Below are positions 15,801 through 23,359 of a stretch of 64,000 nucleotides of DNA, piece after piece; the first letter of the stretch is position 1, and each line of letters starts with the position of its first letter. This stretch comes from Peptococcaceae bacterium (GTDB lineage Bacteria; Bacillota; Desulfitobacteriia; Desulfitobacteriales; Syntrophobotulaceae): assembly GCA_009783315.1 (NCBI GenBank), contig WRHI01000002.1:1-64000 (forward strand), written 5' to 3'. The notes below the pieces were generated by a model. That model was not told the origin of the DNA and made no database searches. It worked only from the letters and a program-made list of their open reading frames with translations. A program made the position numbers and the translations under genes.

Positions 15801-17494
15801 ATCAGATCCACTGTATTTATAGGGAGTTTATAAACATTAAACGCCCTGTACTCGAAATCTTCCCACCAGTCTTCAGTCACTTCTACCCGCGATTCTGAGG
15901 TTCCGGGGGGACGCCCTGGCGCCGCTGCTCCATTCTTAACCCATCCATCAGGACGATAACCGTAACCCGCATCGACTTCAATAACGCTGCCCACAGGAAG
16001 GTCTTCTCTGGTGAAGCGTTTTGACGCAAGGTAGCGTTTGGAAAGATTCTCATCCGTATAGGTAATAAGTGGATTATTCGCGTATCCGCCATTACCGGAA
16101 TTCCAGTATCCCAGGGTATCACAAAGCCAGTCTGCTTCGTAGAATTTGGAAAACCATGCCGCGGCAAACGTCATATTCCCGGAAGGGCAAATCGTTTCAC
16201 CGGCTCCATATTTAACACCGGTATGAATATCCACCCAACCTGTAAACACATAGCCGGCAGAACCCGCTTTGGAGATCACCACAGGCAAGACAATCTCCGA
16301 ATCCCGGCTTGCTGTAACGTCATAGCTGTTGATCCTCTGTTTCCCGCTGTCGGGAACCGGCGTCTGGTCGCCACCGTCGGCATCGTAGGTTACTGTGATG
16401 GCGCGCTCATACAAACCGTAATATGGCCGGGGCTCCATATCAACGGGCAAGGTAACAACGGATCCGGCGTCAATAGGCGTGGCGTCAGACAGCGGAGATG
16501 TGCTCCAGCCCAAGGAAGTCCAGCCGGTATAAGTGTTTACCTGGGGAAGGGTTATGGTTCCGGTGGGATCGTTGTTATAAAACTCTGCTATCTCTTTCTG
16601 GGGCGGCGACGTTAGCTCGATCCCACTGTAATCAATAAAAGTCACTTCTACATCTTTTCTATAGATAGCAAACAGCACTTCATCTTTCGTCACTTCAAAG
16701 GGTTCCATCCCTTGATGCGCATCCGGATCCGTATTCCAGCCAACGAATTCCCAACCCGCCCCCTCCTTTTTACCTCTTGGACTCATTTCCACAAGGTCGC
16801 CGCTGTTGGCCGGCATATCTTCGATGGCTATGTTGTCGTCCTCTTTAGCACCGCCATTAACCTCATAGTTGTACGTGATGGTGTATTGAATCGGGTTCCA
16901 TTTCTCGTACATAATGGCGCTGCCGGATCCCTGCAGATCAATGATGGCCCAGCCTGGATGGTATATCGTACCGTTTGTACTGTTGAGCGCCCAGCCACTA
17001 AAATTCGTGCCCTCTTTGCTGATTCGTGACGGAAGCCGGAAGGTTTGTCCGCCAACAATCCTGGTAATATCAGCACTGTTGACGAATTGCCGACAGAAAA
17101 CATTGTCCGGCGCTGCGTCGCCGTCAACCTCAAAGGTCAGGGAAACCTGGCGTTCATAGATTCCCCAGAAAGTGATATCCCCGGAGACCCAAATGGTTTC
17201 TACCTGCTTCGGGTTGAAATCGCCAGATGTGGCATCCGGCAAACCGACCCATTCTCCGACCTCCCAACCGGGATAGTCGCTCAGCGGCGGTACCTGAACC
17301 TGCACACTCTCCCCGTCGGTTATCGTCAGGGTTTCTGTGCTGACATCCTGTTGGGTTCCGTTATAGCTGATAAACTTAACTGTTACTGTTTTCCCATCCG
17401 CCGCGTAAACATCAGCTACAAAGCATTGTGCGCTCAGAAGCAGCACAAAGGTAAAAGGGAATAGGAAAACGAACCAACACAATTTTGGTTTCAT
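12461..17494 (-). CDS. Giant secreted multidomain glycoside hydrolase (clan GH-A-like)
   Basis: A 1677-residue exported protein. Order: signal peptide (about 1-32), several Listeria/Bacteroides-type (Flg_new, InlB B-like) beta-repeats to about 450, module A1 (about 460-575), module B1 (about 585-720), an Ig-like segment, a catalytic (beta/alpha)8-like domain (about 810-1250), another beta-sandwich, then modules A2 (about 1420-1535) and B2 (about 1545-1677). The barrel shows MWEVWNEQE near residue 950 (acid/base Glu) and WVTEAGGG near 1083 (candidate nucleophile Glu). This is the strand-4/strand-7 pair of clan GH-A, nearest in feel to GH39 or GH5. There is no LPXTG or SLH anchor. ATG 17494 is chosen because GGAG lies nine bases upstream. 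It lies downstream of the BlaI/BlaR1-like pair, which may regulate it. Substrate unknown. Confidence 0.85.
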   Translation of the reverse strand: MKPKLCWFVFLFPFTFVLLLSAQCFVADVYAADGKTVTVKFISYNGTQQDVSTETLTITDGESVQVQVPPLSDYPGWEVGEWVGLPDATSGDFNPKQVETIWVSGDITFWGIYERQVSLTFEVDGDAAPDNVFCRQFVNSADITRIVGGQTFRLPSRISKEGTNFSGWALNSTNGTIYHPGWAIIDLQGSGSAIMYEKWNPIQYTITYNYEVNGGAKEDDNIAIEDMPANSGDLVEMSPRGKKEGAGWEFVGWNTDPDAHQGMEPFEVTKDEVLFAIYRKDVEVTFIDYSGIELTSPPQKEIAEFYNNDPTGTITLPQVNTYTGWTSLGWSTSPLSDATPIDAGSVVTLPVDMEPRPYYGLYERAITVTYDADGGDQTPVPDSGKQRINSYDVTASRDSEIVLPVVISKAGSAGYVFTGWVDIHTGVKYGAGETICPSGNMTFAAAWFSKFYEADWLCDTLGYWNSGNGGYANNPLITYTDENLSKRYLASKRFTREDLPVGSVIEVDAGYGYRPDGWVKNGAAAPGRPPGTSESRVEVTEDWWEDFEYRAFNVYKLPINTVDLIGLETETASHFRIYVPAYKSLDWRETNGGYWDSVNGGYQADPPHPVMDQASSSKFIASKRYTREDLPVGTIIEVDPGYQYRPDGWVYQGKAAPGRFPNLISEQRIILDEERWDDWWGDYEYRGFNVTTDPHPTVSLDDMEAVVPHFRILVPTPAPGAACVKGTKPLNIYTSDDDFNFVIKFPETAARNAGVNWVITDYFERQNDSGTAVIWAGRSEITIHVNPLETGHYVVTVWESDNPDEKISDNFAVVTPYKQRPQYTNPEYDSPFATDTSILLNNTWCRNKAFLIEDFARAVQLSGVTWVHQRMIWDTPGNVARADRCLSAFEREGLKVLQDVQYMPADTLKYLPGEGENKAAPGDTLPINLRKAYELAKEYGYTYRDQVSMWEVWNEQETTGSGFTGPGEGADKYAAFLKAMAIGFHDSGMPDPLVTMGGLVTRGELSSAAIRPYQDNMFENGIMEYIDVYNFHNHLGNINPAAETPASKAAYKYFNEEYMFRLDKNTPHMDKRDELNAGMPAWVTEAGGGMADSPTGLDTYAKQKAQAQYLVTSTAMSLSTGVDKHFWFGGVPGYIEQNSPYSDVYWSSFSPGNPATGQITPYAAYVAQSVMTEVLGKAIYLGEVADLPEGAYGYAFQNDGDTVLVLWTTKEQDTAHLNLQKASGVQTNIMGGREVVPSADNVFSLALSKSPIYLTIQGSIPAEAYTASNHTRKIMPAAKTFSEAEKIVLSQTFPVESRSHDVKSIQGYIIERDRLTQVEVMVYNFNNTSITGTVTGSFDIAGYSVSGPTEPFTVAPQSQVKLIYTVTTVGAPAGNAANLSFTGDFNVGQTTPSVAKVYSIPGEPDYTMYYELDLHYADNPGFWNSNDGRYINNPSIDDSNDISKYYLATIRFSKEELPPGSIIEVDAGYGYRPDGWVRNGAAAPGRPSVTTIKRVLVDEDWWGDFQYRGFNMYQCPQNEEDLTGREAEAAAHFRIYVPKYVSLDWRETNGGYWDSVNGGYQADPPHPVMDQTSSPKFIASKRYSREDLPVGTIIEVDPGYQYRPDGWVYQGMAAPGRFPNLISEQRIVLDEERWEEWWGDYEYRGFNVTTAPQPTVSLGDMEAVVPHFRILIPVHYE

Positions 17495-17613
17495 GCTGAA
17501 CATCTCCTGTATTTTATTCGGTATATTTCAGCGGCGAAACGACAGCTTGTCCGGCCGCACGATACCCTTAGCCCTAAAACATACTATCTCTTTGAACAAC
17601 GCCTCCGACAGAA

Positions 17614-19407
17614 TCACTGCGATAAATATTTATTATAAATTCTGAAGTCATAAAAGGAGACCTTGGCATCCATCAGCAGAAGTCCCACACAACCTGAGGC
17701 AAACGTGTCGTCATTGAATCCGACTACCCAAACACTATTCCCATAGATATCGACTCTGTCTCCCTTCATGACAACTGAGATCGTCACCTCGTCTCCAAGG
17801 CCAACTCCAGGTATGATGTGACCTTTCAGATCCGGTCGATTGGCAAATCCATCACCGCCGGCGGGTATTCCCTTATTAACATTTAACATCATCCCCTTCT
17901 TTGTCCAACCCACAAAAACAACATATCCGCTCTGCCACTGATTCCCTGTGGTCTTTTGTCGAAGGATCAAAGCGGAGCAGAGATCGTCGGTATCAGGATT
18001 ACCGTTCAGTGTCAATTTTGTGAAAATGATTCCATCAGATACCACAGTGTCCTTAAGATGGGCGTATTTTGATTTTGCCGTGCCCGAGTCATGCACCAGT
18101 TTTCCTTCCTCACTTCTCCAGTTGTGATAATCAGCCGGGAACAAATCCCAGTTTTCAAGATCAGCGCAGGGATCCGAATAATTGGATAGACCAAAGAACT
18201 CATACAATGGCAGAAGGTTTTGAGCATTAGCCACACTATCGCCGGGATTCATAGTGCCGGTCTGATCAATATCAATCCGAACCGCCCCGCCCAGCAGCAC
18301 AACCAACACCAGGATCCCTATGGGAAAAACCCGGCCGCCGTGTTTGACTGTCGTCGCCATAATATTCTCAAAACGTTTTTGCAGTTCCTTTAGATTCCCT
18401 CTGCGCAGATTGGCGTCATGGCTGAAAGCCGTAGTCAGCACAGGCAGACGCGAGGTCGTGCCCGGCTTCACCGTAGACAGAATCGACTCGCCGTATTCTT
18501 TCCGGCGGGCAAGATCCTGCCCATGAATGACCAGCTCGTCACAAACCAGCTCCAGATCATGGCTGCTCGCGCGATTCATGATCCACACCAGAGGATTGAA
18601 CCAATGAACCGCGTTGGCCAGATCCGTCGCCAGCTTGTACCACAGATCACGACGCCGGCAGTGAGTCAGTTCATGACGGATGATATGCCCCAGCAGGCGG
18701 GGGTTGTACTCCTGCTCAGGCAGAACCAACACCGGATTGATCATTCCTGTAACAAAAGGACTTTGTACCGCCCGGCAGACCCTGATGGGCATATTCTTTT
18801 CGAAACCTGTCTCTTCCATAGCCTGACGGACGAAACGGGTTATGTCAACACTGTCGCAGGGCCGCCAGGCCTGGTGGAGCCAGGAACGGAACCGCAGAAT
18901 CGCGATCCCGCGCATACAGAGAAAGAAAACAGTTCCCAACAGCCACAACATAATGAGAACATCCAACAGCGACATACCGGATGGAATCCCGATACCAGAC
19001 AAAATCCCGTTAATTCCCGCGGTTTCGTCTGTCTCCGCCGAAAGAGGAACCCCTGTTCCAACAACCGTCAGACCTTCCGTCTGAATTGTTTCCGGAACCG
19101 GCGTAACGTCATCCGTCCCCTGATTCCGAAACGCCGGTTCAGACGCGGTCCTGCCGCCGGAAGCGCCATCAGCAGACCTACTGACGGCGGAATCCGGCAC
19201 AGAGAAGGTAAACAACGCCCAGCTCCCGGGCAGGGTCACCGGCAAAATAAGCCACAGGGCCAGAATCAGCCAGACATGATAACGCCACCGGGGGGAATAT
19301 CTTCTGCTCAACCACGGCGTCGCCGCCATAACCACGCCGATTAGCAGCCCGGCAATCAAAGAAACGGTAATGAATTTCAGAAAAAACATTTGTACAAGCT
19401 CCGGCAC
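17614..19407 (-). CDS. BlaR1/MecR1-like M56 metallopeptidase sensor with LamG-like C-terminal domain
   Basis: A 597-residue membrane protein. N-terminal membrane spans are followed by the zinc peptidase domain with HIIRHELTHCRRRD (HExxH near residue 240) and a downstream Glu in LELVCDE, the M56 pattern. A further membrane span lies near residue 355. The extracellular part (about 390-597) is not a penicillin-binding domain. It is a beta-rich region (WDLFPADYHNWR ... GDRVDIYGNSVWVVGF ... VSFYDFRIYNKY) that resembles laminin-G/concanavalin-like carbohydrate-binding folds. In BlaR1 systems the peptidase, once triggered, relieves repression by BlaI. GTG 19407 follows the BlaI gene by 14 bp; ATG 19389 (MFFLKF, with GGAG upstream) is an alternative start. 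Confidence 0.87.
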   Translation of the reverse strand: MPELVQMFFLKFITVSLIAGLLIGVVMAATPWLSRRYSPRWRYHVWLILALWLILPVTLPGSWALFTFSVPDSAVSRSADGASGGRTASEPAFRNQGTDDVTPVPETIQTEGLTVVGTGVPLSAETDETAGINGILSGIGIPSGMSLLDVLIMLWLLGTVFFLCMRGIAILRFRSWLHQAWRPCDSVDITRFVRQAMEETGFEKNMPIRVCRAVQSPFVTGMINPVLVLPEQEYNPRLLGHIIRHELTHCRRRDLWYKLATDLANAVHWFNPLVWIMNRASSHDLELVCDELVIHGQDLARRKEYGESILSTVKPGTTSRLPVLTTAFSHDANLRRGNLKELQKRFENIMATTVKHGGRVFPIGILVLVVLLGGAVRIDIDQTGTMNPGDSVANAQNLLPLYEFFGLSNYSDPCADLENWDLFPADYHNWRSEEGKLVHDSGTAKSKYAHLKDTVVSDGIIFTKLTLNGNPDTDDLCSALILRQKTTGNQWQSGYVVFVGWTKKGMMLNVNKGIPAGGDGFANRPDLKGHIIPGVGLGDEVTISVVMKGDRVDIYGNSVWVVGFNDDTFASGCVGLLLMDAKVSFYDFRIYNKYLSQ

Positions 19408-19421
19408 AGGTTATCCCCCCC

Positions 19422-19820
19422 CTATTGATCCTCCTGATCCAGAACCTTACGCAGTTCGATGATATCCTGCTCATTCAGAGCGCCGCTTTTTGTCAGAGCC
19501 GTAACCATATTGGCGATGGAGTTGCCGAAAGCCTTCTTCAGGAACCTGCGGCCTTCCCATTCCCGGTATTCCTCACCCGAAATGGTAGCGGTATAGTAAT
19601 TGGTGGTGGTGGAACGATCACAATGGACGAACCCTTTTCTGCACAACCGGGCCAGCATGGTCATGACATTGGAAAGGGGCCAAGCGCGACCGGTCAGATG
19701 ATCCATGATAAAGGTGGAAGTCAAGGGACACCCTTCCGCCCAGAGCACTGTCATAAGATCCCATTCCGCTTCGCTCAGCGTCGGCTTTTTCCTGTCATCA
19801 TTCCCGGATCCGTTTAACAT
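19422..19820 (-). CDS. BlaI/MecI-family transcriptional repressor
   Basis: A 132-residue winged-helix repressor with the family layout: LSEAEWDLMTVLWAEGCPLT, then the recognition helix region PLSNVMTMLARLCRKGFVHCDR and TNYYTATISGEEY. The C-terminal dimerisation helices are present, so it should be able to bind palindromic operators and be cleaved or released by the partner sensor. ATG 19820 has GAAGGGGG upstream; the longer ORF start would pass through the promoter. It is the first gene of a probable operon with the M56 sensor and then the giant hydrolase. Confidence 0.92.
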   Translation of the reverse strand: MLNGSGNDDRKKPTLSEAEWDLMTVLWAEGCPLTSTFIMDHLTGRAWPLSNVMTMLARLCRKGFVHCDRSTTTNYYTATISGEEYREWEGRRFLKKAFGNSIANMVTALTKSGALNEQDIIELRKVLDQEDQ

Positions 19821-19848
19821 AAAGACTGCGCCCCCTTCGAATACTAAT

Positions 19849-19895
19849 TTACACACTTGTGCAATAAGCATACCCTCACAAAGGAGTCTTGTCAA
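19849..19895 (-). promoter_or_regulatory. Promoter and candidate BlaI operator
   Basis: On the minus strand TTGACA (19890-19895), a 17-bp spacer and TATGCT (19867-19872). Directly downstream, over the expected transcription start, is the imperfect palindrome TTACACACTTGTGCAA (19849-19864, 12 of 16 positions symmetric). This resembles the ACA/TGT operators of BlaI-type repressors and suggests autorepression. Confidence 0.7.
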
Positions 19896-19982
19896 CACTA
19901 TTAAGACCGATCTATACCATGAAATTAATTCCACAAATCCCAATTATGTAACTCTAATCCTCCACTTGAAATGCCTGATACC

Positions 19983-20139
19983 GTTCCCCAATTGCCCCTT
20001 GTCCCCATTGTCCATTGTCCATTGTCCCTTGTCCCAATTGCCCCTTGCCCATTGTCCCCCTTGTCCCTTGTCCCAATTGCCCCTTGTCCCCATTGTCCAT
20101 TGTCCATTGTCCATTGTCCATTGTCCCAATTGTCCCTTG
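19983..20139 (-). repeat. Large degenerate heptanucleotide array after the ABC ATPase gene
   Basis: Read on the minus strand, the array begins at the TGA of the ABC ATPase gene and runs for about 155 bases of GACAATG, GACAAGG and GGCAATT units. Exact units are mixed with eight-base variants, and a roughly 60-base superrepeat occurs twice. No gene is supported here; overlapping ORFs in all frames are artefacts of the repeat. Confidence 0.88.
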
Positions 20140-20140
20140 T

Positions 20141-20947
20141 TCAAACTTTCCACTCCAGCAACTTCGACAAGAACTCAGCCAACGCCGCCGTTGCAGGCTT
20201 CGCAAAAACCTCCTTGCTCGCCCCATACTCCATTATCCTGCCCTCACACAAAAACGCGACCTTCTCACAGGCATGCAACGCAAATCCCATTTCATGGGTA
20301 GCGATGATAAAAGACAAGTTCTCCTTTTTCAGTTCACGGATCATATTCAAAACTTCGGTGGTATACTCAGGATCAAGGGCGGAAGTAGGCTCATCCAGCA
20401 GCAACATCCCCGGTTTGGGCGCCACAGCCCTGGCAATAGCTATGCGCTGTTTTTGCCCGCCGGAAAGCTGAGACGGCTTCTTATCCGCCTCCTGAATCAA
20501 ACCGAAACGCTCAAGCAGTTCATGAGCCCTCGCCCTCGCTCGCTCTCCGGCAAAACCATGGACTTTGATCAACGGCAAAGTGATGTTCTCCCACGCGCTC
20601 AAATGGGAAAAAAGACCTCCCTGCTGAAAAACAAACCCGATCTTTTTCCGGTAATTCTCATGGTCAACCGCCCTGTGACCGTCAACAACCGCTGTTCCGC
20701 CCGACGCGGGAATAAGACCGCCCAGAATCCGCAGCAGCGTCGACTTCCCGCAGCCGGAACGGCCAATAAGCGCCAAGGTTTTGATATCATCATCAAAGTT
20801 AATATCCCGCAAAACATAAGTCTTCTGATCATGACCGCGGCTATAATCATAATCGGGATCGGCGCCGCTATGACCGGAACGTCCGGCGCGCCCGGCGCGC
20901 CCCGATAAATCAAAGGTTTTCCACAGGCCCCGCATTTCAAGACGCAA
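20141..20947 (-). CDS. Polar amino-acid ABC transporter, ATP-binding subunit
   Basis: A 268-residue ATPase of the GlnQ/HisP class: Walker A GRSGCGKST, signature LSGGQKQRIAIARA, Walker B MLLLDEPTSALD, H-loop ATHEM. It energises the permease at 20937-21710. A Gly/Arg/Ser-rich insertion of about 25 residues (SGRAGRAGRSGHSG and following) sits between the first beta strand (KTF) and VLRDI, where relatives have a short loop. I choose TTG 20947, with GGAGG seven bases upstream; this start overlaps the end of the permease gene by 11 bases. It is the last gene of the operon and is followed by a heptanucleotide array. Confidence 0.92.
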   Translation of the reverse strand: MRLEMRGLWKTFDLSGRAGRAGRSGHSGADPDYDYSRGHDQKTYVLRDINFDDDIKTLALIGRSGCGKSTLLRILGGLIPASGGTAVVDGHRAVDHENYRKKIGFVFQQGGLFSHLSAWENITLPLIKVHGFAGERARARAHELLERFGLIQEADKKPSQLSGGQKQRIAIARAVAPKPGMLLLDEPTSALDPEYTTEVLNMIRELKKENLSFIIATHEMGFALHACEKVAFLCEGRIMEYGASKEVFAKPATAALAEFLSKLLEWKV

Positions 20948-21710
20948 AAGCAAACCTCCGTTCCAACTGTTTGCTCATCAGCGAAACCGGAAGGGTCAGC
21001 AATAAATACAACACCCCCAGAAACAGGTAACATTCAAACAGCTTGAAATTCACGGCACTGATTTCCCGCATCGTTTGCGTCAGTTCAATCACCGCAATAA
21101 CAGACAACAGCGATGAATCCTTGATAATAGACGCAAACTGTCCTGTCAGCGCCGGCAGCGTCCTGGCCACAAGCTGCGGCAGAATCACCAAACTAACGGT
21201 CTGCCTCCGGGTAAACCCCACCGCTTTAGCCGCTTCCAGCTGTGTCTCGTCCATAGACAGCAGACTGCCCCGGATGATTTCCGAGATATAGGCGCCCTCA
21301 AAGATCGAAAGAATCAGCACGCCGCAGACAAACCGGTTTTCGATCCCCAAGGCTGTGCCCACGATATAGAAGAAAAGATAAATCTGCATAATCAAAGGCG
21401 TCCCACGGATAAAAGTCACATACAACTTAGCCAGATAACGCAGAATCAAGACTCTGGCTGACTGGGCGGCAGCGCTGACAATTCCCAGAAACAAGCTGAC
21501 CACCATGCTGGCCAGGCTGAGGCCAACCGTCATCAAGAACCCGGCCCACAACCTGCCCCGCAAAGCCGGTAAAAACGAGAAATCAAAGGCAACCCCGATT
21601 CTGGAAAGGGCAAGCCAAAACAACACCACTAAAGCAACACACAAAAGCAGCAAATTAAACGCGGCTTTCAAGGGATGGTTTTTCTCTGTATCCGAAACGA
21701 ATATGCCCAT
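20937..21710 (-). CDS. Polar amino-acid ABC transporter, permease subunit
   Basis: A 257-residue membrane protein of the His/Glu/Gln/Arg permease family. About five membrane spans are visible, and the ATPase-contact EAA loop reads EAAKAVGFTRRQTVSLVILPQ. ATG 21710 has AGGAGAGCT directly upstream. It lies eight bases after the binding-protein gene and overlaps the ATPase start, as expected for a co-translated uptake system. Confidence 0.93.
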   Translation of the reverse strand: MGIFVSDTEKNHPLKAAFNLLLLCVALVVLFWLALSRIGVAFDFSFLPALRGRLWAGFLMTVGLSLASMVVSLFLGIVSAAAQSARVLILRYLAKLYVTFIRGTPLIMQIYLFFYIVGTALGIENRFVCGVLILSIFEGAYISEIIRGSLLSMDETQLEAAKAVGFTRRQTVSLVILPQLVARTLPALTGQFASIIKDSSLLSVIAVIELTQTMREISAVNFKLFECYLFLGVLYLLLTLPVSLMSKQLERRFAFAS

Positions 21711-21717
21711 AGCTCTC

Positions 21718-22527
21718 CTAATGGTTCAAATCAAAAAACCACTGAAACCCCAATTCCGTAAAAGCTTTCTTTTCTTCTTTCAGATGCTTGTCCGTCAGCG
21801 CGTCAAAACCGCCTTCCGCGGTATACTTCTTGATGAAGAGATTAATGTCATCCAAGAGCCCCGTGTCACCCTTCTTCACAGCAACCCCCCAGGGCTCAAC
21901 ATCCTGAAAGGGAATATAGACCGCCACAGTCGTATCCGGATGGTTCTGATTGTTCCGATAAATAGTCAGCTGATCATACAAAAACCCATCGGCTTTCCCT
22001 TGCGCCACTTCAACCACGCAAGCGCTCTCATCAGCCAAAACGATAACCTCCGCGTTTTTCAGGTTATCCAGCGCGTACAAATGTCCTGTTGAACCGGTCT
22101 TGACCGCAACCTTTTTGCCCGGCTGATTCAAATCATCGATGCCCGCAATGCCGGAATCCTTGTTAGCCAGAATAGCCAGCAAAGAATTGGCGTACGGATC
22201 AGAAAAATCAACCTCCTGCCGGCGCGCCTCCGTAATGGTCATTGACGAAACCACAATATGGGCCTTCCCGGTTTGCAACGACGGAATTAAGCCGTCCCAG
22301 GCGGTGTTAACGATCTCTACCTCCCTGCCCAAATATGCGCCCAACGCTTTCACGAAATCGACGCTGACCCCGGCAGGGTTTCCCGCGTCATCTTTGGTTT
22401 CAAAAGGGGGATAAGCCAATTCCATAGCCACAATCAGCTTATCGCTTGTCTGCTGGCAACCTGTCAAAGAGCCAACACCCAGCACAACTAAGCAACTGAT
22501 AACCAATACAGCAAACAGTCTTTTCAT
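21718..22527 (-). CDS. Polar amino-acid ABC transporter, substrate-binding lipoprotein
   Basis: A 269-residue family-3 solute-binding protein with a lipoprotein signal (lipobox LTGC, Cys about 25). The fold markers are MELAYPPFETKDDAGNPAGVSVDFVKAL, DGLIPSLQTGKAHIVVSSMTIT and the AVKTGSTG hinge region. It captures a polar or charged amino acid outside the membrane; the exact ligand cannot be read. ATG 22527 is used, with AAGGAG inside the end of the preceding YwaF-like gene. Confidence 0.92.
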   Translation of the reverse strand: MKRLFAVLVISCLVVLGVGSLTGCQQTSDKLIVAMELAYPPFETKDDAGNPAGVSVDFVKALGAYLGREVEIVNTAWDGLIPSLQTGKAHIVVSSMTITEARRQEVDFSDPYANSLLAILANKDSGIAGIDDLNQPGKKVAVKTGSTGHLYALDNLKNAEVIVLADESACVVEVAQGKADGFLYDQLTIYRNNQNHPDTTVAVYIPFQDVEPWGVAVKKGDTGLLDDINLFIKKYTAEGGFDALTDKHLKEEKKAFTELGFQWFFDLNH

Positions 22528-22529
22528 CC

Positions 22530-23258
22530 TCAAATCTCCTTTTTCATTGATATTAGGCTAACCATCTTCACAACAAAAATCAGCGCGGAACTTAATACCA
22601 CAACCAAAATGGCTTGGACAAGAATATACCAGAAATAATGATAATCCATCAACCCCGCCAGAGGGTTGCCGACGCCATACCGCAGCAACATAAAATCCTG
22701 ATCGGTAATGGTGTTCACAACAACAGCGATAACCGCGAAGAACAGAACAAAACCCAACGTGTTCCCTGTATCCCGGTAACGGGGAACATAATACCGGCTG
22801 TAAGCGAGATAAGCGCTGTACCAGACCATAATGCCGTGATAGATGAAACTAATAATGGGAAGAACACTCGCCTCGCTAAGCCAAGGAGCATCGGCAGGCC
22901 CCAAAATGTTAGTGGGCAGGATAAGAGCGATCAACCCGGCCAAAATACCGCCGGCAAAAGCAAAAGGCAAAAGCATCCGGGATAATTGTTTGTCGGGCCA
23001 AAAAGCGATAATCGGATAGATGTATAGCATCAGACTGCAAAAATTCAACGGGAAATAATAGAAGGTCAACGCGCCATGAAGAAACAAGTACAGATATTTT
23101 GCCAGCTCCATAACAACCAGCAAAATAGCCCCGGCCTTAAGCACAAGGCCAATCCCCTTCGCTCTCTCAACCCTCTTGCTGATCAGGCAGAAACAGACAA
23201 TCATAACTGCCACCCAGATCAACCCAACAATATGCTTTGCAGAAAAAAGTCCTTCCAC
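22530..23258 (-). CDS. YwaF/TIGR02206-like integral membrane protein
   Basis: A 242-residue protein with about seven membrane segments. The sequence around FYYFPLNFCSLMLYIYPI and the C-terminal NTITDQDFMLLRYG resemble the YwaF-type family of unknown function. The start is GTG 23258 with GGGGAG eight bases upstream. Its last codons carry the ribosome-binding site of the amino-acid-binding lipoprotein, so it is the first gene of that operon. No transport or enzyme role is known to me. Confidence 0.82.
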   Translation of the reverse strand: MEGLFSAKHIVGLIWVAVMIVCFCLISKRVERAKGIGLVLKAGAILLVVMELAKYLYLFLHGALTFYYFPLNFCSLMLYIYPIIAFWPDKQLSRMLLPFAFAGGILAGLIALILPTNILGPADAPWLSEASVLPIISFIYHGIMVWYSAYLAYSRYYVPRYRDTGNTLGFVLFFAVIAVVVNTITDQDFMLLRYGVGNPLAGLMDYHYFWYILVQAILVVVLSSALIFVVKMVSLISMKKEI

Positions 23259-23318
23259 TGAAAAAGCTCCCCGCTCATTTGTTCAAGAATCGATGATCAG
23301 AAGCACCTCCAAAGGGCG

Positions 23319-23359
23319 CTAGTACTCCGTCAAGTCCAAATCACTTGGCGGAGTACTAG
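23319..23359. mobile_element. Short hairpin element, MITE-like (41 bp)
   Basis: CTAGTACTCCGTCAAGT and ACTTGGCGGAGTACTAG are inverted (one mismatch) around CCAAATC. The ends CTAGTACTC ... GAGTACTAG and the internal CCAAATC are shared with the 166-bp element at 33910-34075, so this looks like a reduced member of the same family. The TAG stop of the UPF0210 gene (23356-23358) lies in its terminal CTAG. Confidence 0.65.

Noticed and set aside
19977-20150. CRISPR-like look of the repeated block
   Set aside because: Units are 7-8 bp and run head to tail with no unique spacers, so it is a short tandem array, not a CRISPR.
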